From the NCBI GenBank assembly GCA_945900705.1, contig CAMDKJ010000004.1, positions 1 to 31,713 on the forward strand: a DNA stretch of 31,713 bases. Direction: 5' to 3'. The position numbers and the translations under genes are program-made. The notes under the pieces are model-generated. The model ran no database searches, had not been told where the DNA came from, and worked only from the letters and a program-made list of their open reading frames with translations. Below are positions 1 to 7,304 of the stretch, piece after piece (positions within the stretch are counted from its first letter, which is position 1; every line of letters begins with the position of its first letter). The DNA comes from Bifidobacterium breve. Its GTDB lineage: Bacteria > Actinomycetota > Actinomycetes > S36-B12.

Positions 1-819
1 GGTTACTTCGAGTGGTATCTCAACGTCATAAATCGGTGGGTTCTCAAGATTGTTGCTGGGCAAGTAGGAGAGCAATGCCTTCAAGTAATCGAACGCATCA
101 TTTTCATCACTGCCCATGTAGTGCGCTACACCGCTCTTAGAGTTGTGTGTTAGCGCACCACCGAGATCCTCAAACTCAACATCTTCACCGGTGACGGTCT
201 TGATGACGTCGGGGCCGGTGATGAACATGTGCGAGGTTTTGTCGACCATGATGGTGAAATCGGTGATAGCGGGTGAGTAAACCGCGCCGCCGGCACACGG
301 GCCCATGATCATGGAGATCTGCGGTATTACTCCAGATGACTGCACATTGCGGTAGAAAATCTCACCATACAAACCAAGTGATACGACACCTTCTTGGATA
401 CGGGCACCACCTGAATCGTTGAGGCCGATAACAGGGCAACCGGTCTTCATGGCGAGATCCATGACTTTGACGATTTTTTCGCCGAAAACTTCGCCGAGGG
501 AGCCACCGAACACGGTGAAATCTTGGGCAAATACGCAGACCGGGCGGCCATCAACTGTGCCATAACCGGTGATGACGCCGTCACCAAATGGGCGATTGTT
601 CTCCAGCCCAAAGCTCACCGAACGGTGCTTGGCCAGCCCATCAAGTTGCTGGAAGGAGCCCTCATCCAAAAGCGCCTCGATGCGCTCCATCGCGGTCATC
701 TTGCCCCGGGCGTGCTGCTTTTCAACTGCTGAACCGCGCCGATCGATGGCTTCAGCCCGGCGGTCAAGCAAGATCTTGGCTTTGCCCGCGGTGGTGTGCG
801 GGTCGGGTGCTGCGGTCAT
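1..819 (-). CDS. accD: Acyl-CoA carboxylase beta (carboxyltransferase) subunit, N-terminal part
   Basis: This gene runs off the left edge, so only the first 273 codons are present; the family is usually about 500-550 residues. The reading frame is open from ATG at 819 (leftward) and encodes a biotin-dependent carboxyltransferase that moves carboxyl groups from carboxybiotin to acetyl- or propionyl-CoA. Visible family signatures are the N-terminal RGKMTAMERIEALLDEGSF segment, the FGGSLGEVFGEKIVKVMDLA helix, GCPVIGLNDSGGARIQEGV, and IMGPCAGGAVYSPAITDF, which form the CoA-binding and oxyanion-hole region. The start has a strong Shine-Dalgarno (GAGGAGGAA) four bases upstream. It is divergent from birA, whose product attaches biotin to the partner subunit; as I recall, accD5 and birA are neighbours in mycobacteria too. 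It is probably a propionyl/acetyl-CoA carboxylase of the AccD5/PccB type, but the acyl specificity cannot be read from this half. Confidence 0.93.
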   Translation of the reverse strand, partial: MTAAPDPHTTAGKAKILLDRRAEAIDRRGSAVEKQHARGKMTAMERIEALLDEGSFQQLDGLAKHRSVSFGLENNRPFGDGVITGYGTVDGRPVCVFAQDFTVFGGSLGEVFGEKIVKVMDLAMKTGCPVIGLNDSGGARIQEGVVSLGLYGEIFYRNVQSSGVIPQISMIMGPCAGGAVYSPAITDFTIMVDKTSHMFITGPDVIKTVTGEDVEFEDLGGALTHNSKSGVAHYMGSDENDAFDYLKALLSYLPSNNLENPPIYDVEIPLEVT

Positions 820-836
820 GGGCTTCCTCCTCGTCG

Positions 837-843
837 TACCTTA
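837..843. promoter_or_regulatory. Shared symmetric -10 element of divergent accD and birA
   Basis: The heptamer TACCTTA is a TANNNTA sequence, so it reads as a -10 hexamer on both strands: TACCTT rightward (837-842) and TAAGGT leftward (843-838). Rightward, seven bases separate it from GTG at 850, which would make the birA transcript leaderless. Leftward, the expected start of transcription falls just before the AGGAGG of accD. No convincing -35 box is seen on either side. This is a prediction from sequence only. Confidence 0.5.
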
Positions 844-849
844 GCCATT

Positions 850-1698
850 GTGAATATGGGTAGGTCGGAGGCGAGGTGGTCGCGCGAGCCACTAGAGGCA
901 CTATCGGTGAGGCGGTGGCTAGCTCACTATCCGCCCCCACCCGGGGCACAGCCCTGGCCGGAGCCACGGCTACTGGCCACCACCGGCTCAACTAACACCG
1001 AGTTAGCGGCGGTGTTGGCCGGGGGGCCGTTGCCAGAGGGCACCTGCGTGGTTGCCGAGCATCAGTCCGCGGGCAAGGGCCGCCAAGGTCGGGTTTGGGA
1101 GAGCCCAGCCGGTGCCGGGTTGTGGTTATCGGTGGTGATCGACATTTCCGCGGTGGCTCCGGTGCACCGTGGCTTGTTGCCGCTGGCCGCCGGTCTGGCG
1201 ATAGCCGACGCGCTGAGCGATGTCACCGGGCTGGAAGTAATGCTGAAGTGGCCTAATGACATCGTTATTGACGGGCCGGCACGCGATGGTTTAGCCGGGC
1301 CACGCAAACTCGGTGGCATACTTGTTGAAGCCGCTGAGCGGGCGGTTGTTGGCTGTGGCATCAATGTCAGCGGTGCGGTGAATGAACTGCCGACCCCCCA
1401 AGCTACCTCGTTGCTCCTTGAAGGTGCCCCGCCGGTAGACCGGGCCCGGTTACTAGCCGCCGAACTGAGCCACTTGCGCCACCGGGTGGCTCAATGGCGT
1501 ACGAATTCTGGCTTAATCGAGGACTATCGGGAGCGGTGTTTGAGCCTAGGCCGCTCGGTTCAGGTCCTGCTTCCAGGCGGTGAGGTATTGGTCGGCGTGG
1601 CGACCGCGATTAGCCCTGACGGCCAATTAGTGGTCACCGACTCGCAGGGGAATACCCGGTCTGTTGCCGCCGGCGATGTAATCCATGCAACGATCTAG
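850..1698 (+). CDS. birA: Biotin--[acetyl-CoA-carboxylase] ligase
   Basis: This enzyme activates biotin with ATP and attaches it to the lysine of biotin carboxyl carrier domains. It has the BPL/LplA catalytic core: the biotinoyl-AMP loop region GKGRQGRVWESPAGAGLWLS, the KWPNDIVI motif with the central catalytic-core lysine, KLGGILVE, GCGINV, and a C-terminal SH3-like domain ending in AAGDVIHATI. The N-terminal helix-turn-helix of E. coli BirA is absent, so it should be a ligase without repressor function. An upstream in-frame ATG at 796 would run into the 5' end of accD, so I prefer GTG at 850, which sits seven bases after a TACCTT -10; ATG at 856 is an alternative. Predicted length is 282 residues. 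It is divergent from the carboxylase subunit gene and two bases upstream of the PH-domain gene. Confidence 0.93.
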   Translation: MNMGRSEARWSREPLEALSVRRWLAHYPPPPGAQPWPEPRLLATTGSTNTELAAVLAGGPLPEGTCVVAEHQSAGKGRQGRVWESPAGAGLWLSVVIDISAVAPVHRGLLPLAAGLAIADALSDVTGLEVMLKWPNDIVIDGPARDGLAGPRKLGGILVEAAERAVVGCGINVSGAVNELPTPQATSLLLEGAPPVDRARLLAAELSHLRHRVAQWRTNSGLIEDYRERCLSLGRSVQVLLPGGEVLVGVATAISPDGQLVVTDSQGNTRSVAAGDVIHATI

Positions 1699-1700
1699 CC

Positions 1701-2240
1701 ATGGCCTACCCAAAGAAGCTGCTCGCGCCCGGTGAATCAATCAAGTTTGAAATGCGTCCCCATTGGCGGGCACTGATCTTGCCGATGATCGTGCTGATCG
1801 CCTTGGTGTTTTTTGGCACCTGGCTTTTCTTCCTAACCGATAGTTCCATCCTGCGATGGATCATTGGGCTAGGCGGCATCGTTATCTTGCTGTTCGGGGT
1901 GTTAATCCCTTTTTTGCATTGGATAACGACGCAGTATGTTTTCACCGACCGCCGCATCATCGTGCGCCAAGGCCTGTTGACGAAGGAAGGGCGCGATGTA
2001 CCGCTCGCCAAAGTCAATAGTGTCTCTTTTGAGCAAAGTGTCCTCGGGCGGATATTTAACTTCGGGGTCCTGCAGATTGAGTCGGCAAATGTTGACGGCA
2101 CATTGAGCATCAAGGACGTACCTGATGTTGAAGAAATCCAGCGCGATGTCTACCGGCTGCAAGAAGAAGATGATGTGCGTCGCAGAGGTGGCTCCCATGG
2201 CAATAACACCAGCCCGGTACTCCCGACCGATGGCACCTGA
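1701..2240 (+). CDS. Bacterial PH-domain (bPH2/DUF304) membrane protein
   Basis: A 179-residue membrane protein. Two hydrophobic segments at about residues 24-46 and 52-75 form a hairpin. They are followed by the conserved segment YVFTDRRIIVRQGLLTKEGRD and a beta-rich region (VPLAKVNSVSFEQSVLGRIFNFGVLQIES) typical of the bacterial pleckstrin-homology domain. The C-terminal 30 residues are charged and look disordered. The start lies two bases after the birA stop, so the two genes are probably cotranscribed. A PH-domain protein between birA and purK is, as I recall, also found in mycobacteria. The molecular role of these proteins is not established, and nothing here specifies it. Confidence 0.85.
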   Translation: MAYPKKLLAPGESIKFEMRPHWRALILPMIVLIALVFFGTWLFFLTDSSILRWIIGLGGIVILLFGVLIPFLHWITTQYVFTDRRIIVRQGLLTKEGRDVPLAKVNSVSFEQSVLGRIFNFGVLQIESANVDGTLSIKDVPDVEEIQRDVYRLQEEDDVRRRGGSHGNNTSPVLPTDGT

Positions 2241-2262
2241 AGGCGACGGATTCGCGCGCTTG

Positions 2263-2268
2263 TAGCCT
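2263..2268 (+). promoter_or_regulatory. Candidate -10 element for leaderless purK
   Basis: TAGCCT is followed by six bases and then the GTG start of purK at 2275. No Shine-Dalgarno is visible. The same hexamer at the same spacing precedes the phosphomannomutase gene at 27933, which supports reading both as -10 elements of leaderless transcripts. No -35 box is assigned. Confidence 0.5.
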
Positions 2269-2274
2269 GAGACA

Positions 2275-3420
2275 GTGAGTGCACCCGTTGTCGGAATGAT
2301 CGGCGGGGGTCAACTTGCTCGAATGAGCGCGGAGGCGGCAACCGCACTTGGTATTGGCTTTCGGGTTTTAGCCCAGTCGCCCACTGATCCAGCTGCGCAA
2401 GTGGTTCGCGATGTTCATTTCGGGTCACATGAGGATATCGAGGCTTTGCTCGCGTTTGCGAATGGCTGCGCGGTCGTCACTTTTGACCATGAACACGTTC
2501 CACCGGCGTATCTAGAACAGCTTGAGGCGCTGGGGGTTGCGGTGCGGCCGGGGCCTGCAGCGCTATTTCACGCCCAAGACAAGATTCACATGCGCCAGTC
2601 ACTAACCGACATTGGGGTGCCGTGCCCGCGCTGGCGGGTTGTTTCATCTCTTGATCAGGTAACCGAATTCGCGGCCCAGGTTAGTTGGCCGGTGGTGCTA
2701 AAGACCTCACGCGGTGGCTATGACGGCCGCGGAGTCTGGGTTATCAATTCGGCCGAGCAGGCCGCAGAGGTGCTGGCGATTCCACTCGCCGCCGGTGCTC
2801 AGTGGTTGGCCGAGGAGCATATTGATTTCGCCCAGGAGCTTGCTGCGCAAGTTGCTAGGTCGCCGCATGGGCAAGCGGTCGCGTATCCCATAGCGCGCAC
2901 AACACAGATAAATGGAATCTGCGCGGAAGTGGTGGTGCCGTGCCCGGGTTTGTCGGCCGAGCGTGCCGTACAGGCCCAAGAGATTGCGCTGCGCATTGCC
3001 CGCGACCTAAATGTCATTGGCATGTTGACCGTCGAGTTGTTCGACACGGGCGAGGAGATTTACGTAAATGAACTCGCTATGCGCCCACATAATTCCGGGC
3101 ACTGGTCAATTGATGGCGCGGTCACCAGCCAGTTTGAAAATCACCTACGCGCGGTCCTTGATCTACCGCTGGGCGATCCGCGGGCGGTAGCGTCGTATGC
3201 GGTGATGGTAAATATTCTCGGCGGTGACGCCGATGATCTCTATTCGGCATATCGCCATGTACTCGCGCGCGACCCGGGTATCAAAGTGCATCTTTATGGC
3301 AAGGAGGTGCGAGCGGGCCGCAAGTTGGGGCATGTCACGGTAATCGGCGATAATTACGATCAGCTCTTAGCACGGGGCCGGCACGCGGCTGACTATTTCG
3401 CGGGAGTAATTGATGAGTGA
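2275..3420 (+). CDS. purK: 5-(carboxyamino)imidazole ribonucleotide synthase (PurK)
   Basis: This ATP-grasp enzyme of de novo purine synthesis converts aminoimidazole ribonucleotide, bicarbonate and ATP to N5-carboxyaminoimidazole ribonucleotide. It opens with the Rossmann-like GMIGGGQLARMSAEAA motif, has TFDHEHVP at about residue 70, the ATP-grasp segment VVLKTSRGGYDGRGVW, and the PurK signature NELAMRPHNSGHWSIDGAVT near residue 270. Its 381 residues match the family. The GTG start at 2275 agrees with the usual N-terminus and follows a TAGCCT element by six bases. Its stop overlaps the beginning of purE (TGATGAGTGA), so the pair is translationally coupled and supplies the substrate for PurE. 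A short 34-base gap separates it from the PH-domain gene. Confidence 0.96.
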   Translation: MSAPVVGMIGGGQLARMSAEAATALGIGFRVLAQSPTDPAAQVVRDVHFGSHEDIEALLAFANGCAVVTFDHEHVPPAYLEQLEALGVAVRPGPAALFHAQDKIHMRQSLTDIGVPCPRWRVVSSLDQVTEFAAQVSWPVVLKTSRGGYDGRGVWVINSAEQAAEVLAIPLAAGAQWLAEEHIDFAQELAAQVARSPHGQAVAYPIARTTQINGICAEVVVPCPGLSAERAVQAQEIALRIARDLNVIGMLTVELFDTGEEIYVNELAMRPHNSGHWSIDGAVTSQFENHLRAVLDLPLGDPRAVASYAVMVNILGGDADDLYSAYRHVLARDPGIKVHLYGKEVRAGRKLGHVTVIGDNYDQLLARGRHAADYFAGVIDE

Positions 3421-3928
3421 AAACATGCCAAACCCAGACTGCGTGGTTGGTATCTGCATGGGCAGTGACTCCGACTGGCCAACCATGCAGGCGGCCACTG
3501 CCGCACTTGATGAGTTCGGCATCGGCCACGAGGTGCGCGTAGTTTCGGCACATCGCATGCCCCTTGAAATGATTGAATACGGCACGACCGCGGTTGACCG
3601 TGGCCTAAGAATCATCATTGCTGGTGCCGGCGGTGCAGCGCACCTGCCCGGAATGCTCGCATCATTAACACCGCTCCCGGTGATCGGCGTTCCTATCTCG
3701 ACAGCGGCACTCGATGGCATGGATTCACTGCTGTCGATTGTGCAGATGCCTGCCGGGGTACCTGTCGCAACAGTTGCCATCGGAAATGCCCGAAATGCGG
3801 GGCTCCTCGCAGTGCGCATGCTTGCGATTGAAAACGTAGATCTTAGAAATGCAATGGTGAAATTCCAGGCTGACTTAAATGCTCAGGCCAAAGGGAAAGG
3901 CGAAAGTCTGCTTCCTCCGGCTACTTAA
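3413..3928 (+). CDS. purE: 5-(carboxyamino)imidazole ribonucleotide mutase (PurE)
   Basis: Class I PurE mutase, which moves the carboxylate of N5-CAIR to C4, the step after PurK. The GSDSDW motif (about residues 17-22) and SAHRMP with the catalytic histidine (H47) are intact, as is the glycine-rich IIAGAGGAAHLPGMLAS loop. Length is 171 residues from ATG at 3413. A TTG at 3410 is possible, but the ATG is better placed six bases after GGGAG at 3402-3406. The last 8 bases overlap the 3' end of the convergent CoA-binding protein gene. Cytoplasmic; expected to be an octamer by family. Confidence 0.96.
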   Translation: MSENMPNPDCVVGICMGSDSDWPTMQAATAALDEFGIGHEVRVVSAHRMPLEMIEYGTTAVDRGLRIIIAGAGGAAHLPGMLASLTPLPVIGVPISTAALDGMDSLLSIVQMPAGVPVATVAIGNARNAGLLAVRMLAIENVDLRNAMVKFQADLNAQAKGKGESLLPPAT

Positions 3929-4349
3929 TTAGCCTGTGCCATTCAATTGCTGGGCACTTATCCATGACCATCGTCATGCCCGCATCGATAACTCGCTGGG
4001 CGGCGGCTTCGTCTATGACATCAAGTTGAAACCAAACCGCCCCTGCACCAGCAGCGATGGCCTCGTCAGCAAATTCACCGGCTCGATCGGAGCGCACAAA
4101 AACATCAACGACATCTGGGATGCCAACTGCGGCTACTGCGTCGGCAATGGTCGTGTAACCCTGCTCGCCATGCACTACTTCGGCCCGTGGGTAAATCGGA
4201 ACGATTCTTTTACCGTGTGCCTGAAGTACCGCTGCCACCCCGTAGGCGGCGCGGTCAGGGTTATTGCCGAGCCCCACGACAAACCAAAGCTGGCTTTCAA
4301 GGAGCAATCGGTCAACGTCGGTCCGGCTCCCGTAAAGGCCGTTCATCAT
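3921..4349 (-). CDS. CoA-binding domain protein (YccU-like)
   Basis: A protein of 142 residues with a CoA-binding Rossmann fold (CoA_binding_2 type). It contains FVVGLGNNPDRAAYGVA, KRIVPIYPRA, YTTIADAVAAVGIPDVVDVFVRSD and GAGAVWFQLDVID, followed by the usual DKCPAIEW C-terminus. These proteins resemble the N-terminal part of succinyl-CoA synthetase alpha but lack the catalytic half, and their function is unknown. ATG at 4349 overlaps the TAA stop of ugd by one base (TAATG), so translation is probably coupled to that gene; ATG at 4346 is an alternative. The shared operon does not by itself suggest a role in sugar metabolism. The 3' end overlaps purE by 8 bases. Confidence 0.85.
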   Translation of the reverse strand: MMNGLYGSRTDVDRLLLESQLWFVVGLGNNPDRAAYGVAAVLQAHGKRIVPIYPRAEVVHGEQGYTTIADAVAAVGIPDVVDVFVRSDRAGEFADEAIAAGAGAVWFQLDVIDEAAAQRVIDAGMTMVMDKCPAIEWHRLIK

Positions 4350-5665
4350 TAGGCCGTCGGGCGCCCAAGAGCGCGATATGTCCAGCCGGCGGCACGCCAA
4401 ACTACTGGATCAAGGCGATTACGAGCATCGATTAGGTGGCGCTGACGCGCTGACGATCCAAGGGTTGTGGGATCAAAGTCTCGATACTCCGGCCATTCGG
4501 TCAGGTGCAGCACGAGCTCGGCAGCGGCTAGCGCTTCGGCTAAATCCCCAACATAAGTCAGAGTTGGATAAACGCGGGCGGCATTTGCTAGCGCCTTCGG
4601 ATCGTGCACTACTACATTGCCGCCGGCATTATGGATCGCCGCGGCAACGGCAAGGGCTGGTGAATCCCGAACGTCATCGCTATCAGGTTTAAATGCGGCC
4701 CCAAGTACCGTGACGTTTTTCCCGGCGAAGGAGCTATCAAGGGCAGCCCGTGCGAGGTCCACCGTGTGGGTGCGCTGGCGCAAATTGATTTGATCCACCT
4801 CGCGCAGGAAGGCTAGGGCTTCTTCGGCACCGAGTTCACCGGCCCGGGCCATGAACGCGCGAATATCTTTGGGGAGGCAGCCTCCGCCAAAACCTAAGCC
4901 GGCCGCAAGGAAGCGGTTACCGATACGCGGGTCGTACCCAATTGCCTCAGCAAGTTGGGTGATGTCGGCACCCGCGGCCTCGCAAACCTCGGCCATCGCA
5001 TTAATGAATGAGATCTTTGTGGCGAGAAATGAATTAGCGGCAACTTTAACAAGCTCGGCGGTGGGAAAGTCGGTTACAAGGAACGGTACATCCTGCGCGA
5101 TAAGTGGCGCATAAACCTCGCGAAGTAGATCTTCGGCGCGCTGGCTGCGTACACCGACGACGAGGCGATCAGGGTGCAAGGTGTCGGCGACGGCAAAACC
5201 CTCGCGGAGAAATTCAGGGTTCCACGCGACTTCAGCAGTTGGTGCGGTCAGTGCCAATTGCTCGCCGAGCAACGTTGCGGTACCAACCGGAACCGTTGAC
5301 TTACCGACAACCAATGCGCCGGCACGCAGGTGCGGTGTCAGGGCTTGGATGGATCCGAAAACTTGGGATAGATCGGCGGCATTAGCCCCGGCCTGCTGTG
5401 GGGTACCTACACAGATGAAGTGGATATCAGCGCTGGCAGCGGCCTCGGCCATAGAGGTGGTGAATCGGAGACGCCCGGCCGCAATATTGCGGGCCAAGAC
5501 CTCGGGAAGGCCGGGCTCGTAGAACGGTACGCGTCCACTCTGCAAAATCTCGACCTTGGCCGGGTCAATATCTACCCCGATGACCTCGTATCCCAGCTCG
5601 GCCATGCAGGCGGCGTGGGTGGCACCTAAATAGCCGGTTCCGATGACAGAGAGTCGCAGGGTCAC
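4349..5665 (-). CDS. ugd: UDP-glucose 6-dehydrogenase
   Basis: This enzyme oxidises UDP-glucose to UDP-glucuronate using two NAD+. The N-terminal Rossmann motif GTGYLGATHAACMAELGY is at residues 9-26. The central ELVKVAANSFLATKISFINA helix and the active-site loop GFGGGCLPKD with catalytic Cys263 are present, followed by the C-terminal UDP-binding domain (VTVLGAAFKPDSDDVRDSPA). At 438 residues it is full length. The start is GTG at 5665, six bases after a leftward TAGTCT element, so the transcript may be leaderless. It faces four glycosyltransferase genes across a 25-base gap and probably provides UDP-glucuronate, or a sugar derived from it, for the surface polymer built by this island. A UDP-mannose/GDP-mannose dehydrogenase role is less likely but not excluded by motifs alone. 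Confidence 0.93.
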   Translation of the reverse strand: MTLRLSVIGTGYLGATHAACMAELGYEVIGVDIDPAKVEILQSGRVPFYEPGLPEVLARNIAAGRLRFTTSMAEAAASADIHFICVGTPQQAGANAADLSQVFGSIQALTPHLRAGALVVGKSTVPVGTATLLGEQLALTAPTAEVAWNPEFLREGFAVADTLHPDRLVVGVRSQRAEDLLREVYAPLIAQDVPFLVTDFPTAELVKVAANSFLATKISFINAMAEVCEAAGADITQLAEAIGYDPRIGNRFLAAGLGFGGGCLPKDIRAFMARAGELGAEEALAFLREVDQINLRQRTHTVDLARAALDSSFAGKNVTVLGAAFKPDSDDVRDSPALAVAAAIHNAGGNVVVHDPKALANAARVYPTLTYVGDLAEALAAAELVLHLTEWPEYRDFDPTTLGSSARQRHLIDARNRLDPVVWRAAGWTYRALGRPTA

Positions 5666-5670
5666 ACCTT

Positions 5671-5677
5671 TAGACTA
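5671..5677. promoter_or_regulatory. Shared symmetric -10 element of ugd and glycosyltransferase operon
   Basis: TAGACTA is a TANNNTA heptamer giving TAGACT rightward (5671-5676) and TAGTCT leftward (5677-5672). Leftward, six bases separate it from the GTG of ugd. Rightward it would start a transcript about 7-16 bases before the candidate GTG codons at 5691 and 5700. A second rightward element, TAAGGT at 5687-5692, lies exactly seven bases before GTG at 5700. This is the second such shared element in the window after 837-843. Confidence 0.45.
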
Positions 5678-5690
5678 TCGGCCCTCTAAG

Positions 5691-7304
5691 GTGCTGTTCG
5701 TGGGCATTCCCGGGGTCCGGATCCGCGCTCGCGCCTATCAGTGGCGAGTCGAGGCGGCATCGATTGAGCAGCTCCAGCAATTGTGCGTCACAAGTGTCGG
5801 TGCGGCGGAGGTGACGAGCCTTGAAATTCGGGTCGCAAAATGGTCGCCACCCAAAGGTTGGGTCGGGGCGCCCAAATTGCCGGGCCTGGTCTCTTACCTG
5901 GTTGAGCCACGGGGTGCCGGTGCGCAGGTAATTTTGACTTGGCACGAGCCAATTGATATCGCACTGGCGCTCGCCGCTGCGTTGCGCTGCCTGCGCCCAA
6001 TCAGTGAGTTTGGCGTCGGGTCGATGTTGACACTGGCACCGGGGTTGCCGGCCGCCGCCGCTGCGCTCGCGGCTGGTACTCGTGATGTGCTGTTACCAGA
6101 GCGGGCTATCCACGCACACCTGCGCCGGTGCGACACCTTGGTCGTGCCGACCCCCGATTCAATGTCGGAAGTCGAGCGGGCGGTAACCGTGGTGGTATCG
6201 GGAGAAACTTGGATCGTCAATGGTGCTGAGCATTTGGTAATGGTGAACCCGAGCGTGCATAATCCAATTGGTCGGCGATCAATGGGTGCTACCGAGGTCA
6301 TAGCGGCTAGCGTCGCCGGTGGAGTTCTTGAGTTGCGGGGCTCAACACTTAAACTCGAAGTCGCCGGGGATCTTAGATCCAGTGATGTTGAAGCCCTGCG
6401 GTCAGTCGGTGTGGTTAGTGCGGAGGCTGACCTCGGCCCGAGGTGGACCAATCAATTGCGCGCGTGCGGCTTAATACTCAAATCTGGCTCGGCCATCGAT
6501 GACTCGACCAAAACTTTGTTGGCCGACCCGCTAGAAGCGCAGGTGTTATCGGTAAAGGCCAGGCACGATGCGCTGCGTGGTTCAACCCCGGCCGCAGCAT
6601 TGGGTCGTTGGCCGTCGGTTAGTGCGGTGCTACTAACCAATCGTGAAACTTACTTGACTCATGCGCTGCAGCAAATCGCCAAATTGGATTATCCGAACCT
6701 GCAGGTTGTCGTCGGACTGCATGGTCTCGAATTGACTTCAACTCGGATCGCTGAACTGATGGATTTGGCCGGCCGCGAATTAGAGTTCATCTCGATTACG
6801 GGCAACCTGTCATTCGGTGCCGCGATGCAATTGGTAAGTCAGCGTGCCGATGGTGAACTGATTACGAAAATGGATGATGATGACTACTACGGGTCGAATC
6901 ATCTATGGGATTTAGTGCTCGCTCGCATGTACTCAGGTGCACAGGTTGTGGGTAAGGCTCTAGATTGGATTTATCTTGAGGGTGAAGACACCACGGTATT
7001 TCGCCCGACGTACGCCGCCGAGAAGTACTCATTCTTTGTAGCTGGCGGAACTATTTTGGTTTCGCGAGCTGATCTTGACGGGGTTGGCGGTTGGCGCCCG
7101 GTTTCTAAATCAATTGATCGGGCCCTTTTGGAAAGGGTAAAACAAGCTGGGGGCTTGATTTATCGCAGCCATGGCCTTGGGTATATGTACGTGCGGCACT
7201 TGGCTCCACATACCGCCAGCGTTGCGAGTGAGCATTTTCTGTCAAAGACCGAGCGGACATGGCCCGGTCTGCTCCGGCACCAAATCTTCGGGACGGCGCC
7301 GTGA
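5691..7304 (+). CDS. Glycosyltransferase, family 2 domain with uncharacterised N-terminal half
   Basis: About 537 residues in two parts. The first 300 or so residues match nothing I recognise and contain no predicted membrane helix. The C-terminal part (from about residue 307) is a GT-A fold: WPSVSAVLLTNRETYLTHAL, then KMDDDDYYG at about residues 393-401 supplying the metal-binding aspartates, then AGGTILVSRADLDGVGGW, the usual acceptor-side segment. The start is uncertain: GTG at 5691 is used here, GTG at 5700 follows a TAAGGT element by seven bases, and the longest frame begins at ATG 5643 but would overlap ugd. It is the first gene of four with overlapping ends, and its stop overlaps the next start (GTGA). 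It probably acts at the cytoplasmic face; donor and acceptor are unknown. Confidence 0.8.
   Translation: MLFVGIPGVRIRARAYQWRVEAASIEQLQQLCVTSVGAAEVTSLEIRVAKWSPPKGWVGAPKLPGLVSYLVEPRGAGAQVILTWHEPIDIALALAAALRCLRPISEFGVGSMLTLAPGLPAAAAALAAGTRDVLLPERAIHAHLRRCDTLVVPTPDSMSEVERAVTVVVSGETWIVNGAEHLVMVNPSVHNPIGRRSMGATEVIAASVAGGVLELRGSTLKLEVAGDLRSSDVEALRSVGVVSAEADLGPRWTNQLRACGLILKSGSAIDDSTKTLLADPLEAQVLSVKARHDALRGSTPAAALGRWPSVSAVLLTNRETYLTHALQQIAKLDYPNLQVVVGLHGLELTSTRIAELMDLAGRELEFISITGNLSFGAAMQLVSQRADGELITKMDDDDYYGSNHLWDLVLARMYSGAQVVGKALDWIYLEGEDTTVFRPTYAAEKYSFFVAGGTILVSRADLDGVGGWRPVSKSIDRALLERVKQAGGLIYRSHGLGYMYVRHLAPHTASVASEHFLSKTERTWPGLLRHQIFGTAP

Noticed and set aside
796..849. Longer birA start at ATG 796
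   Set aside because: It overlaps the first codons of the divergent accD gene and its upstream region, and the added residues do not look like a ligase N-terminus; GTG 850 or ATG 856 fits better.
4378..5629. Plus-strand open frames opposite ugd
   Set aside because: They are shadows of the well-supported dehydrogenase gene and lack ribosome-binding sites or recognisable domains.
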